Positions 38,880 to 47,947 of a DNA stretch of 64,000 nucleotides are shown in pieces. The notes under the pieces are model-generated. The model saw only the letters and a program-made list of their open reading frames with translations, had not been told where the DNA came from and did no database searches. The translations under genes and the position numbers were made by a program. Source of the stretch: 62-47 sp044463945 (GTDB lineage: Bacteria; Pseudomonadota; Alphaproteobacteria; Rhizobiales; Xanthobacteraceae); contig JBIQLW010000002.1 in the NCBI GenBank assembly GCA_044463945.1, positions 124,001-188,000 of the forward strand, given 5' to 3'. Within the stretch, counting starts at the first letter, position 1. The number at the start of each line of letters is the position of its first letter.

Positions 38880-39112
38880 TTCGAACATATAGGTACACAT
38901 CGGCGAAATACCACGTGCGCCGGCGCCGCCACATGAACACAATTGATCGCTTGCTATCTCGCCGAATACCTGTAGGGTGCCACCATTCGATTTGCTGCAG
39001 TTGCCTTGTAAGCGCGCCTTCGGGCTCTTTTCCTTGGACATCGCCAGAATTGGATGAACCCGCACGGAGGTCGTGCGGGATATCGCGCGCGTGCGCGCCA
39101 GGAGAAGACGTT
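38880..39112 (+). promoter_or_regulatory. Long cspA 5' leader region
   Basis: The region before cspA contains two hairpins close to its ribosome site: CCCGCACG (39059-39066) with CGTGCGGG (39072-39079), whose loop is GAGGT, and GCGCGC (39085-39090) with GCGCGC (39093-39098). The Shine-Dalgarno GGAGAAG follows at 39101-39107. Long structured leaders that act as cold sensors are known for cspA in enterics; the same role here is inference. Confidence 0.4.
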
Positions 39113-39325
39113 ATGACGACAGGCACAGTGAAATGGTTCAACGGCCAAAAGGGCTTTGGCTTCATTCAACCCGACAGCGGCGGCAACGACGTGTTCGTGC
39201 ATATCAGCGCGGTCGAGCGCGCCGGCCTTGACGGGCTCGGTGAAGGGCAGAAGGTGTCGTTCGAAGCCAAGACCGACAAGATGCGCGGCAAGACCAGCGC
39301 GGAAAATCTGTCGCTCGTCAGCTAA
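39113..39325 (+). CDS. cspA: Cold-shock domain protein, CspA family
   Basis: 70-residue single OB-fold protein that binds single-stranded RNA/DNA and acts as an RNA chaperone. Both RNA-binding motifs are present: KGFGFIQP (RNP1) and VFVHIS (RNP2), after the standard opening MTTGTVKWFNGQ. Aromatic surface residues are conserved. GGAGAAG lies six bases before the ATG, and a terminator follows. Several paralogues are usual in this family of bacteria. Confidence 0.96.
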   Translation: MTTGTVKWFNGQKGFGFIQPDSGGNDVFVHISAVERAGLDGLGEGQKVSFEAKTDKMRGKTSAENLSLVS

Positions 39326-39376
39326 CCCTGGCTGAGCGAAGCGATCGGCCCACGGATGTACTGGGCGGTTGCGATG

Positions 39377-39406
39377 AAAGTCCCGTCAGCCATGGCGGGA
39401 CTTTTT
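39377..39406 (+). terminator. Terminator after cspA
   Basis: AAAGTCCCG (39377-39385) paired with CGGGACTTT (39396-39404), with a short loop and a T-run (TTTTT, 39402-39406). It lies about 50 bases past the cspA stop. Confidence 0.85.
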
Positions 39407-39448
39407 GTTTGGGATGCGACTTGTTCGGGACAACCGACACGCCCCGCC

Positions 39449-41065
39449 CTATTTCTTCTTCACGTCCTTGACGCTGGAGAAGGCGATGCCCTCGGCGCGC
39501 TCGCGGGTGTAGCCGAGATAGAACTCGTTCTTCGCCAGAAACACCGGGTCGCCGTCGACATCGTCGGCGACGCCGGAGCCGTTGGCGGCGATGAAGGCGT
39601 CGAGCTTCTTCGGATCGTCGGACGAGATCCAGCGCGCGAGCTGAAACTCGCTTACCTCGAAATCGACCGGCAGCGAATATTCGGCCTCTAACCGCGCCTT
39701 CAGCACGTCGAGCTGCAACATGCCGACGACGCCCACCAGCGCCGGCGCGCCGTCGCGCGGGCGGAACACCTGCACCACGCCCTCTTCCGACATCTGCTGC
39801 AAGGCTTCCTTCAGCTTCTTCGCCTTCATCGCATCGGTGAGACGGACGCGGCGGACGATTTCCGGCGCGAAACTGGGAACGCCGACGAAAGCGATCTCCT
39901 CGCCCTCGGTCAGCGTGTCGCCGATCCGCAAGGTGCCGTGGTTGGGGATGCCGACGACGTCGCCGGCATAGGCTTCATCGGCAATCGCGCGGTCCTGCGC
40001 GAAGAAGAACTGCGGCGACGACAGCGGCATCGGCTTGCCGGTGCGCACCAGCTTCGCCTTCATGCCGCGCGACAGCCTGCCCGAGCACAGCCGCGCGAAG
40101 GCGATGCGGTCGCGGTGGTTGGGATCCATGTTGGCCTGGATCTTGAAGACGAAGGCCGTCATCTTCGGCTCGTCCGCCCGCACCAGGCGCTGGCTGCTCT
40201 CCTGCGCGCGCGGCGGCGGCGCGAAGCGGCCGAGCCCTTCCAGCAGGTCGCCGACGCCGAAGTTGCGCAGCGCCGAGCCGAAATAGACCGGCGTCAGATG
40301 CCCCTCGCGGAACGCGGCGAGGTCGAACGGCGGGCAGGCTTCGGTGGCGAGCGCCAGTTCTTCCCGCACCTCGTCGAGGTTGAGGTTGGGGTTGCGCGCG
40401 GCGAGGTCGGCGATGGCGATCTGCTCGGCCGCGCCGGTCTTGGCGCCGCCGCCCTCCAGCAGGCGGATGCCGCCGGTTGAGACGTCGTAGGTGCCGAGGA
40501 AGTCGCGGCCGCGCCCGACCGGCCAGGTCATCGGCGTGGTGTCGAGCGCCAGCGTTTTCTCGATCTCGTCCAGCAGATCGAAGGTGTCGCGGCTGTCGCG
40601 GTCCATCTTGTTGATGAAGGTGATGATCGGGATGTCGCGCAGGCGGCAGACCTCGAACAGTTTCCGGGTGCGGTCCTCGATGCCTTTCGCCGCGTCGATC
40701 ACCATCACCGCCGAGTCGACGGCGGTCAGCGTGCGATAGGTGTCCTCGGAAAAGTCCTCGTGGCCCGGCGTGTCCAGCAGGTTGAACACCAGCCCGTCGA
40801 ACTCGAAGGTCATCACCGAGGTCACCACCGAGATGCCGCGGTCGCGCTCGATCTTCATCCAGTCGGAACGGGTGTTGCGGCGCTCGCCCTTGGCCTTGAC
40901 CTGCCCGGCGAGATTGATGGCGCCGCCGAACAGCAGGAGCTTTTCGGTCAGCGTGGTCTTGCCGGCGTCGGGGTGCGAGATGATCGCGAAGGTGCGGCGG
41001 CGCGCGACCTCGGCGGCCAGCGACGGGCGGGATGCGGTTTCGGCGGATACGGCGAGGTCGGACAT
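39449..41065 (-). CDS. prfC: Peptide chain release factor 3
   Basis: GTPase that recycles RF1/RF2 after termination. The protein is 538 residues from the ATG at 41065 (MSDLAVSAETASRPSLAAEVARRRTFAI). G1 SHPDAGKTTLTEKLL, G3 DTPGHEDFSEDTY and G4 NKMDRD are all intact, followed by the RF3-specific domain 2 with FVFKIQANMDPNHRDRIAFARLCSG and the C-terminal PVDFEVSEFQLARWIS region. Divergent from gdx with about 180 bases between the two starts, in which the gdx riboswitch lies. Confidence 0.96.
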   Translation of the reverse strand: MSDLAVSAETASRPSLAAEVARRRTFAIISHPDAGKTTLTEKLLLFGGAINLAGQVKAKGERRNTRSDWMKIERDRGISVVTSVMTFEFDGLVFNLLDTPGHEDFSEDTYRTLTAVDSAVMVIDAAKGIEDRTRKLFEVCRLRDIPIITFINKMDRDSRDTFDLLDEIEKTLALDTTPMTWPVGRGRDFLGTYDVSTGGIRLLEGGGAKTGAAEQIAIADLAARNPNLNLDEVREELALATEACPPFDLAAFREGHLTPVYFGSALRNFGVGDLLEGLGRFAPPPRAQESSQRLVRADEPKMTAFVFKIQANMDPNHRDRIAFARLCSGRLSRGMKAKLVRTGKPMPLSSPQFFFAQDRAIADEAYAGDVVGIPNHGTLRIGDTLTEGEEIAFVGVPSFAPEIVRRVRLTDAMKAKKLKEALQQMSEEGVVQVFRPRDGAPALVGVVGMLQLDVLKARLEAEYSLPVDFEVSEFQLARWISSDDPKKLDAFIAANGSGVADDVDGDPVFLAKNEFYLGYTRERAEGIAFSSVKDVKKK

Positions 41066-41137
41066 GGGCGTCGCTGTGGCAGGGAAAACCGGCGGGATCA
41101 AGGAGTTTTCGCGCGGCTGGGCGGGCACGGCGGGCGG

Positions 41138-41166
41138 TTGCCAGACGGCCCCGCCTGCGCCATATC
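41138..41166 (+). promoter_or_regulatory. Candidate promoter of gdx
   Basis: TTGCCA at 41138-41143 and CATATC at 41161-41166 with a 17-base spacer. Initiation about seven bases further would start the transcript just before the first riboswitch hairpin, an arrangement that supports both calls. Confidence 0.5.
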
Positions 41167-41174
41167 AGCCCGGC

Positions 41175-41224
41175 GGAGGGACGACCTTCCGGCCATCACA
41201 CAATCATCGCGGGGACGGCCCTGC
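41175..41224 (+). promoter_or_regulatory. Guanidine-II (mini-ykkC) riboswitch upstream of gdx
   Basis: Two short hairpins, each closed by an ACGR tetraloop. Hairpin 1: GGAGGG 41175-41180, loop ACGA 41181-41184, CCTTCC 41185-41190. Hairpin 2: GCGGGG 41209-41214, loop ACGG 41215-41218, CCCTGC 41219-41224. Both stems are fully paired apart from one G-U each, and 18 bases separate them. This is the defining architecture of mini-ykkC RNAs, which bind two guanidinium ions and join their loops. The gdx Shine-Dalgarno GGAGGG (41236-41241) is identical to the 5' strand of hairpin 1, so the hairpin 1 CCTTCC could alternatively mask it. Ligand binding would then expose the ribosome site and switch the exporter on. 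Confidence 0.85.
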
Positions 41225-41245
41225 CTAAAGCGTCAGGAGGGCCTC

Positions 41246-41560
41246 ATGGCCTGGTTCATCCTGTTCATCGCCGGGCTGATGGAGATCGGCTGGGCGATCG
41301 GCCTCAAATACACCGAGGGCTTCACCCGCCTGATGCCGTCGGTGCTGACGCTCGCGGCCATGGTGTTCAGCGTGGTGCTGCTCGGGCTGGCGCTGAAGAC
41401 GCTGCCGGTCGGCACGGCTTACGCGGTGTGGACCGGGATCGGCGCGGTCGGCACCGCGATCCTCGGCATCGTGCTGTTCGGCGATCCGGCCACGGGCGCG
41501 CGGCTGGCCTCGATCGGCCTGATCGTCGCCGGCATCGTCGGGCTGAAGCTGGTGACGTGA
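41246..41560 (+). CDS. gdx: Guanidinium exporter Gdx (SugE, small multidrug resistance family)
   Basis: 104-residue inner-membrane protein with four helices. The SugE/Gdx signature is at the start: FILFIAGLMEIGWAIGLKYTEGFTRL, with the coupling glutamate in LMEIGWA. The central GTAYAVWTGIGAVGTAILGIVLFGD matches the subtype that exports guanidinium in exchange for protons. SugE proteins were renamed Gdx after this function was shown. The Gdx reading is strongly backed by the guanidine-II riboswitch directly upstream. GGAGGG lies four bases before the ATG. The alternative, broad multidrug export (EmrE type), is less likely on both grounds. Confidence 0.93.
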   Translation: MAWFILFIAGLMEIGWAIGLKYTEGFTRLMPSVLTLAAMVFSVVLLGLALKTLPVGTAYAVWTGIGAVGTAILGIVLFGDPATGARLASIGLIVAGIVGLKLVT

Positions 41561-41585
41561 GGCACAGCCGGCTTCAAGGCGAGGC

Positions 41586-41623
41586 GTGTCCCGAGAGCGA
41601 AGCGGCGCAAGCGTTAGCGCCGT
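41586..41623. repeat. Dispersed repeat, family B, truncated copy
   Basis: On the minus strand this matches the 3' half of the elements at 43903 and 60049 (the CGGCGCT...ACGCTTGCGCCGC...GGGACAC part). It lies between the convergent gdx and phosphate-transporter genes and overlaps the hairpin at 41596-41634. Confidence 0.65.
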
Positions 41624-41634
41624 GACGCTTCGCT
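41596..41634. terminator. Bidirectional hairpin between gdx and the phosphate transporter
   Basis: AGCGAAGC (41596-41603) pairs with GCTTCGCT (41627-41634), and inside it GGCGC (41604-41608) with GCGCC (41617-41621). It sits between two convergent genes. No T-run follows, so it may act as a stability element or a Rho-assisted terminator. Its left part comes from a family B repeat. Confidence 0.55.
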
Positions 41635-41637
41635 GGG

Positions 41638-42642
41638 TTACCGCACCAGCGCCACGGCCCAATAGGCCAGCGCCGCCACCAGCGCGGCGGCGGGCACGGT
41701 GATCACCCAGGCATAGACGATGGAGCTGGCGACGTTCCAGCGCACCGCCGAGACGCGCCGCGCCGCGCCGACGCCGACGATGGCGCCGGTGATGGTGTGG
41801 GTGGTGGACACCGGCACGCCGAGAAAGGTAGCCATGAACAGCGTCGCCGCTCCGCCGGTCTCGGCGCAAAACCCCTGCATCGGCGTCAGGCGGGTGATGC
41901 GCAGCCCCATGGTGCGCACGATGCGCCAGCCGCCGAGCAGCGTGCCGAGCGCCATCGCCGCCTGGCACGCCAGCACCACCCAGAACGGCACGCTGAACTC
42001 GCTGCCGAGATAGCCTTGCGAATACAACAGCACGGCGATGATCCCCATGGTCTTCTGCGCGTCGTTGCCGCCGTGGCCGAGCGAATAGAGCGAGGCGGAA
42101 AAGAACTGGAAGACGCGGAACGCGCGATCGACCGCGAACGGCGTCGAGCGCGCCGCCGCCCAGCTCACCGTCGCCACCAGCACCAGCGCCAGCAGGAATC
42201 CGACCACCGGCGACAGCACGATGGCGAGCAGCGTCATCGACAGCCCGCTCCACACCACCGCGACGATGCCGGCCTTGGCGACGCCCGCGCCCAGCAGCCC
42301 GCCGATCAGCGCGTGCGACGAACTGGAGGGAATGCCGAGCCCCCAGGTCACCAGGTTCCAGACGATGGCGCCGACCAGCGCGGCGAAGATCACCGCGGCG
42401 TCGATGGCGTCGGGGGCGATGATGCCGGTGCCGATGGTGTTGGCGACGTGCAGGCCGAACACCAGGAAGGCGATGAAGTTGAAGAACGCCGCCCAGAGCA
42501 CCGCGTATTGCGGCCGCAGCACCCGCGTCGAGACGATGGTCGCGATCGAATTGGCGGCGTCGTGCAGGCCGTTGAGGAAGTCGAACAGCAGCGCGACGGC
42601 GATCAGGCCGACCAGAACCGGAAAAGCAATCGTGGCGTCCAC
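41638..42642 (-). CDS. Inorganic phosphate transporter, PiT family
   Basis: 334 residues, about ten membrane helices. Both PiT signatures are present: FDFLNGLHDAANSIATIVSTR near the N-terminus and GHGGNDAQKTMGIIAV in the second half. The family takes up metal-phosphate with protons. The DUF47 gene at 42857-43501 lies just upstream on the same strand, the classic partner of low-affinity Pit transporters. The intervening 214 bases are filled partly by two tandem repeats of family A. Stop codon faces gdx. Confidence 0.92.
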   Translation of the reverse strand: MDATIAFPVLVGLIAVALLFDFLNGLHDAANSIATIVSTRVLRPQYAVLWAAFFNFIAFLVFGLHVANTIGTGIIAPDAIDAAVIFAALVGAIVWNLVTWGLGIPSSSSHALIGGLLGAGVAKAGIVAVVWSGLSMTLLAIVLSPVVGFLLALVLVATVSWAAARSTPFAVDRAFRVFQFFSASLYSLGHGGNDAQKTMGIIAVLLYSQGYLGSEFSVPFWVVLACQAAMALGTLLGGWRIVRTMGLRITRLTPMQGFCAETGGAATLFMATFLGVPVSTTHTITGAIVGVGAARRVSAVRWNVASSIVYAWVITVPAAALVAALAYWAVALVR

Positions 42643-42748
42643 CCGGCGGCCCCCGCCCTAGTGTCCCGAACCGGACGTGCGCCCGAGGCTCATGACCGCA
42701 GTCCGATACAGTCCGATTGAACCGGACTCCGGTGTTTTCCCTTGGAGG

Positions 42749-42855
42749 CGCATGATCTCGTCCGAAGACCGGCTGCCGCTTTTCGGGATCATGCGACTCT
42801 TCTGGAGGCGCATGACCCTGTCCGAAAACCGGCTGCCACTTTTCGGGATCATGCG
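42749..42855. repeat. Dispersed palindrome, family A, two tandem copies
   Basis: Copy 4 (42749-42795) and copy 5 (42809-42855) are tandem with an exact 60-base period and only a few differences between them. Each has terminal arms CGCATGA and ATCATGCG and inner CCGAAAACC/CGGG-type pairing. The second copy ends one base before the TAA of the DUF47 gene (42857-42859). They separate the DUF47 gene from the phosphate transporter and could adjust the ratio of the two products. Confidence 0.85.
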
Positions 42856-42856
42856 C

Positions 42857-43501
42857 TTAGACCTGCTCGATGACGATGCTGTTGATCTCGTTGCCGACGT
42901 CGTCGAAGCGGTCGGCGACCTTCTCAAGGTGATCGTAGATCTCGGCGCCGACGATGAAGTCCATGGCGTTGGCGTGGCGATGCTTGAGGAACAACTCCTT
43001 GAGGCCGATGTCGTGCAGGTCGTCGACGCGGCCTTCGAGCTTGCCAAGCTCCTCGACGATCGCCGTCAGCATGGTGACGTTGTCGTCGATCTTTTGCAGA
43101 AGCGGCACCGCGCGGCCGACCAGGTTGGCGCATTCGACCAGCATGGTGCCGATCTCCCGCATCGGCGGCTCGAACGAGCGCACCTCGAACAGCACCACCG
43201 CCTTGGCGGTCTGCTGCATCTGATCGACCGCGTCGTCCATCGCGGTAATCAGGTTCTGGATATCGACGCGGTCGAACGGGGTGATGAAGGTGCGGCGAAC
43301 CGCGGTCAGCACCTCGCGGGTGATGCCGTCGGCGTCGCTCTCGAACTGATCGACGCGCTGGCAGTAGACCGGCGTTTCCTCGCCGCCCTGCAGCATCCCT
43401 TCCAGCGCCTGCGCGCTCTGCACCGCGACCCGCGCATGGCGCGCGAACAGGGCAAAGAACTTCTCCTCCCTGGGCAACAAGGCTCTGAACCAGCGCAGCA
43501 T
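42857..43501 (-). CDS. DUF47 family protein (PhoU-like, Pit accessory)
   Basis: 214 residues from the ATG at 43501 (MLRWFRALLPREEKFFALFARHARVAVQSA). The sequence is all-helical with PhoU-like repeats (TAVRRTFITPFDRVDIQNLITAMDDAVDQM, FLKHRHANAMDFIVGAEIYDHLEKVADRFDDVGNEI) and the conserved metal-binding-type acidic residues (Glu/Asp at E-x-x-x-D positions). DUF47 genes sit next to pit genes across bacteria and modulate phosphate uptake. Here it is upstream of, and in the same direction as, the PiT gene. Confidence 0.9.
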   Translation of the reverse strand: MLRWFRALLPREEKFFALFARHARVAVQSAQALEGMLQGGEETPVYCQRVDQFESDADGITREVLTAVRRTFITPFDRVDIQNLITAMDDAVDQMQQTAKAVVLFEVRSFEPPMREIGTMLVECANLVGRAVPLLQKIDDNVTMLTAIVEELGKLEGRVDDLHDIGLKELFLKHRHANAMDFIVGAEIYDHLEKVADRFDDVGNEINSIVIEQV

Positions 43502-44049
43502 TGATGTTCCCCGGCCGTTGGTGGGCGCATTCGCCAGACGCATGAAGCGGGAGAGTCGCGCGCTTCGCACACGTCCGTCTCGGCACAACACTGTCGTCCA
43601 CGCTGGCGGCAAGGCCGGATCGGAGCGATCGCCTCGAACGCCGGGAAGCGGCAGGCCACCGGCAGGCCGGCGGCGCGTCATGGCGCTGTCATAAATCAGT
43701 TCACCGGACAAAGGCAATTGCCGAGGCCGCGAATGGGCGCGTCGATCACAACATATGCGACCGATACGTCCGGGGGAACCGGAGACGCATCACCGCCGCC
43801 AAGATCCGCTGTCATGGGAAAAGATCACGCGGCCAAAGGGTTACGGCAGCAGCCGCGATCATCCGGCCGGTCGCGAAGCCTTCGGACAATTGTACGAAAG
43901 GCGTGTCCCGGGCGCAGGTCGCGCGTGTAACGCTGCTCCGCAGAACCGGGACCGTATCAAAGGCATCCTTCGCAACGGTCCCGGATCAGCGAAGCGGCAC
44001 GGCGCTGACGCTTGCGCCGCATCGCGTCCGGGACACGGCCGTAACGACG
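43502..44049. other. Intergenic region with a family B repeat
   Basis: 548 bases between the DUF47 gene and livM. It contains a full family B element at 43903-44036, which ends 13 bases before the livM stop. In the rest I find short open frames but none with a plausible start, composition and conservation, and no RNA structure I recognise. Confidence 0.6.
43903..44036. repeat. Dispersed repeat, family B, full copy
   Basis: 134 bases bounded by terminal inverted repeats GTGTCCCGG (43903-43911) and CCGGGACAC (44028-44036). Inside, CAGAACCGGGACC pairs with GGTCCCGGATCAG, giving a branched structure. A similar 127-base copy is at 60049-60175 and a half copy at 41586. Confidence 0.85.
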
Positions 44050-45018
44050 TTACAGCGAGCGCTTGAACAGCGCGGCGATCTCGCCGACGATGCCGCGGCG
44101 GAAGGTGAGCACGCAGACGACGAAGATCACGCCCTGGATCACCGTGACCCACTGGCCGAAGCCGGCGAGGTACTGCTGCATGGCGACGATGATGAAGGCG
44201 CCGACCACGGGCCCGAAGATCGTTCCCAATCCGCCGATCAGGGCCATCAGCACGATTTCGCCCGACATCGTCCAGTGCACGTCGGTGAGCGAGGCGTTCT
44301 GCGCCACGAACACCTTCAGGGAGCCTGCGAAGCCCGACAGCGTGCCCGAGAGAATGAAGGCCATCAGCTTGTACTGGTCGGCCTTGTAGCCCAGCGAAAT
44401 GGCGCGCGGCTCGTTTTCGCGGATCGCCTTCAGCACCTCGCCGAACGGCGAGTTGATGGTGCGGAAGATCAGCAGGAAGGCCAGCAGGAACGCGATCAGG
44501 ATGACGTAATACAGCGTCGTCGAGTTGGACAGGTCGAACAGGCCGAACAGCACGCCCTGCGGAATGCCCTGGATGCCGTCCTCGCCGTGGGTGAACGGCG
44601 CCTGCAGGTAGATGAAGAACACGAGCTGCGACAGCGCCAGCGTGATCATGGCGAAGTAGATGCCCTGACGGCGGATCGAAATCCATCCGGTGACGATGGA
44701 AAGCGCACACGCCCCGGCCGTGCCGATCACGATGCCGATCTCCGGCGACACGCCCCAGACCTTGAGCGCGTGGGCGGTGAAATAGCCGGCGCTGCCAAGG
44801 AACATGGCGTGACCGAACGACAACAGGCCGCCGTAGCCGATCAGCAGGTTGAAGGCGCAGGCGAACAGGGCGAAGCACAGCGCCTGCATCACGAAGAACG
44901 GATAGATGCCGGTGAACGGCACCGCCGCCAGCAGCACCGTCATCAAGACGAAGGCCACCATCTCGTCGCGGAATCCGCGCCCGGAAGCCGTTGCGGAGTT
45001 GTCGGTGATTACTGACAT
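44050..45018 (-). CDS. livM: Branched-chain amino acid ABC transporter permease LivM
   Basis: 322 residues, about ten membrane helices, with the LivM signature SFGHAMFLGSAGYFTAHALK near residue 70-90 and GFAGSLKVFVAQNASLTDVHW later. Start at 45018, two bases after the livH stop, so the two permeases are tightly coupled. It is the last gene of the five-gene liv cluster. The family imports leucine, isoleucine and valine, but this branch also covers amides and aromatic acids. Confidence 0.93.
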   Translation of the reverse strand: MSVITDNSATASGRGFRDEMVAFVLMTVLLAAVPFTGIYPFFVMQALCFALFACAFNLLIGYGGLLSFGHAMFLGSAGYFTAHALKVWGVSPEIGIVIGTAGACALSIVTGWISIRRQGIYFAMITLALSQLVFFIYLQAPFTHGEDGIQGIPQGVLFGLFDLSNSTTLYYVILIAFLLAFLLIFRTINSPFGEVLKAIRENEPRAISLGYKADQYKLMAFILSGTLSGFAGSLKVFVAQNASLTDVHWTMSGEIVLMALIGGLGTIFGPVVGAFIIVAMQQYLAGFGQWVTVIQGVIFVVCVLTFRRGIVGEIAALFKRSL

Positions 45019-45019
45019 T

Positions 45020-45883
45020 TCAAGTCGCCCGTCCTGTCAAACCCGTCGGCTTTATCAGCAGCACCAGCACCATCAAGACGAAGACGACGGTGTTGGAAGC
45101 CTCGGGGTAGAAATACTTGGTCAATCCCTCGATGACGCCGAGCGCGAAGCCGGTGATGATCGAGCCCATGATCGAACCCATGCCGCCGATCACCACCACC
45201 GCGAACACCACGATGATGAGGTCCGCCCCCATCAGCGGCCGCACCTGATTGATCGGCGCCGAGAGCACGCCGGCGAGCGCCGCGAGCCCGATGCCGAGGC
45301 CGTAGGTGAGCGTGATCATGCGCGGGACGTTGATGCCGAACGCCCGCACCAGGTTGGGATTCTCGGTGGCGGCGCGCAAGTAGGCGCCGAACTGGGTGCG
45401 CTCGATCAGATACCAGGTGAGCAGGCAGATCACCAGCGAGAACACCACCACCCAGCCGCGATAGATCGGCAGGAACATGAAGCCGAGATTCATGCCGCCC
45501 TGAAGCTGCGAGGGAATGGCGTAAGGCAGCCCCGACGAGCCGAAGTAGTTCTGGAACACGCCCTGAATGATCAGCGCGACGCCGAAGGTCAGAAGCAGGC
45601 CGTAGAGGTGATCGAGCCCGGTCAGCCACCGCAGCAGCGTGCGCTCCAGCAACATGCCGAAGATGCCGACCGCGATCGGAGAGATGACGAGCGCGTACCA
45701 GTAATTGAGGCCGAGGCCGTTGAGCAGGAAATACGCACAGAACGCCCCCATCATGTACAGCGCGCCGTGCGCGAAGTTGATGATGTTGAGCATTCCGAAG
45801 ATCACGGCGAGGCCGAGACTCAGCAATGCGTAAAACGAGCCATTGATCAGCCCGACCAGAAGTTGCGCGTAAAGAGCCTGCAT
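45020..45883 (-). CDS. livH: Branched-chain amino acid ABC transporter permease LivH
   Basis: 287 residues from the ATG at 45883 (MQALYAQLLVGLINGSFYALLSLGLAVIFGM), the typical LivH opening. Eight or so membrane helices, with IINFAHGALYMMGAFCAYFLL and the cytoplasmic EAA-like loop (RAATENPNLVRAFGINV) that contacts the ATPases. It forms the membrane channel with LivM. Upstream frame to 45916 is not conserved. Confidence 0.93.
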   Translation of the reverse strand: MQALYAQLLVGLINGSFYALLSLGLAVIFGMLNIINFAHGALYMMGAFCAYFLLNGLGLNYWYALVISPIAVGIFGMLLERTLLRWLTGLDHLYGLLLTFGVALIIQGVFQNYFGSSGLPYAIPSQLQGGMNLGFMFLPIYRGWVVVFSLVICLLTWYLIERTQFGAYLRAATENPNLVRAFGINVPRMITLTYGLGIGLAALAGVLSAPINQVRPLMGADLIIVVFAVVVIGGMGSIMGSIITGFALGVIEGLTKYFYPEASNTVVFVLMVLVLLIKPTGLTGRAT

Positions 45884-45946
45884 GATCTTCCCGTCAACGT
45901 CTTCCAACAGAACCACCCGGCGGCGACGCCGCCGGATGTCGATTGC

Positions 45947-47167
45947 TTACTTCTTCAACAGCGGGCACGTGCTCTTGGCGAGCGGCGTGAACGCTTCTTC
46001 GGCCGGAATGGTCGCGACCAGCTTGTAATAGTCCCACGGCCCCTTGGATTCCGACGGCGACTTCACCTCGAACAGGTAGGCGGGGTGGAGCGTGCGGCCG
46101 TTGGGCTGGATGGTGCCCTTGCCGAAGATGATGTCATCGGTCGGCATCGACTTCATTTTCTCGATCACCGCGCGGCCGTCATGCGGATTGCCGCCGAGCG
46201 CTTCCAGCGCCTTGAAGTAATGCAGCAGTTCCGAATAAACGCCGGCCTGCACCATGGTCGGCATGTTGTGGTTCTTCATGCGGTCCTGAAACCGCTTGGA
46301 GAAGGCGCGGGTGCCCTCGTTCAGGTCCCAGTAGAACGTCTCGGTGAAGTTCAGCCCCTGCACCGTCTTGAGGCCCAGCGAATGAACGTCGGTGATGAAC
46401 ATCAGCAGCGCCGCGAGCTTCTGGCCGCCGGAGACGATGCCGAACTCCGACGCCTGCTTGATGGTGTTGGTGAGGTCGGAGCCGGCATTGGCGAGCCCGA
46501 TGATCTTGGCCTTCGAGGCTTGCGCCTGAAGCAGGAAGGACGAGAAGTCCGAGGTGTTCAGCGGGTGCTTGACGCCGCCGATCACCTTGCCGCCCGCCCC
46601 CTCGATCGCCGCCTTGGTGTCGCGCTCCAGCGCCGCGCCGAAGGCGTAGTCGGCGGTGAGGAAGAACCAGCTCGTGCCGCCGGCCTTGGTCAGCGCGGTG
46701 CCGGTGCCGTGCGCCAGCGTGTAGGTGTCGTAGGTCCAGTGGATGGTGTTGGGCGAGCACTGGGCGTTGGTCAGGTCCGAGGTTCCGGCGCCGGAATTGA
46801 GGAACACGCCGTTCTTTTCCTTGACGACGTTGTTGACCGCCAGCGCCACGCCGGAATTGGGCACGTCGACGATCACGTCCACCTTGTCGACGTCGAACCA
46901 TTGCCGCGCGATGTTGACGCCGACGTCGGGCTTGTTGAGATGGTCGCCGGAGATCAGCTCGATCTTCCAGCCCTTGGCCTTGAGGCCGGAATCCTCGATC
47001 GCCATTTCGGCCGCGAGCGTGGAGCCCGGCCCGCCGAGGTCGGCGTAAAGCCCGGACTGGTCGCTCAGCGAGCCGATCTTGATGGTCTTGTCGAGGGCCA
47101 GCGCGCCTGAGGCGGCGGTCATCGCCAGCGCGGTCCCCAGCAGCAGGGCCGACAGTTTCTTCTTCAT
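45947..47167 (-). CDS. Periplasmic branched-chain-amino-acid-type binding protein
   Basis: 406 residues with a signal peptide (LLGTALAMTAASGALALD). Peripla_BP_6 family: the two-lobed binding protein that feeds the LivHMGF complex encoded around it. Strongly similar along its whole length to the solitary protein at 29911-31137. Placed between livF and livH, it is the cognate receptor of this transporter. Ligand not predictable; Leu/Ile/Val is the default assumption, amide or aromatic substrates are alternatives. Confidence 0.92.
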   Translation of the reverse strand: MKKKLSALLLGTALAMTAASGALALDKTIKIGSLSDQSGLYADLGGPGSTLAAEMAIEDSGLKAKGWKIELISGDHLNKPDVGVNIARQWFDVDKVDVIVDVPNSGVALAVNNVVKEKNGVFLNSGAGTSDLTNAQCSPNTIHWTYDTYTLAHGTGTALTKAGGTSWFFLTADYAFGAALERDTKAAIEGAGGKVIGGVKHPLNTSDFSSFLLQAQASKAKIIGLANAGSDLTNTIKQASEFGIVSGGQKLAALLMFITDVHSLGLKTVQGLNFTETFYWDLNEGTRAFSKRFQDRMKNHNMPTMVQAGVYSELLHYFKALEALGGNPHDGRAVIEKMKSMPTDDIIFGKGTIQPNGRTLHPAYLFEVKSPSESKGPWDYYKLVATIPAEEAFTPLAKSTCPLLKK

Positions 47168-47191
47168 AAATCCTCCCGTTTTTTCTTTGTG

Positions 47192-47939
<748 letters not shown>

Positions 47940-47947
<8 letters not shown>

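Noticed and set aside
38880..39112. Small RNA gene in the cspA leader
   Set aside because: The hairpins are close to the ribosome site and better explained as a leader. There is no independent promoter or terminator for a separate RNA.
42658..43047. Open frame over the tandem family A repeats
   Set aside because: It repeats the same residues for each repeat copy and has no start signal. It is caused by the 60-base period, which is divisible by three.
43718..43930. Possible small gene upstream of the family B repeat
   Set aside because: Composition is unlike neighbouring genes, it has no ribosome site and it runs into the repeat.
44906..47110. 734-codon frame on the plus strand across liv genes
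   Set aside because: It runs antisense through livM, livH and the binding protein, all of which are intact. Repetitive His/Arg/Asp composition marks it as an artefact.
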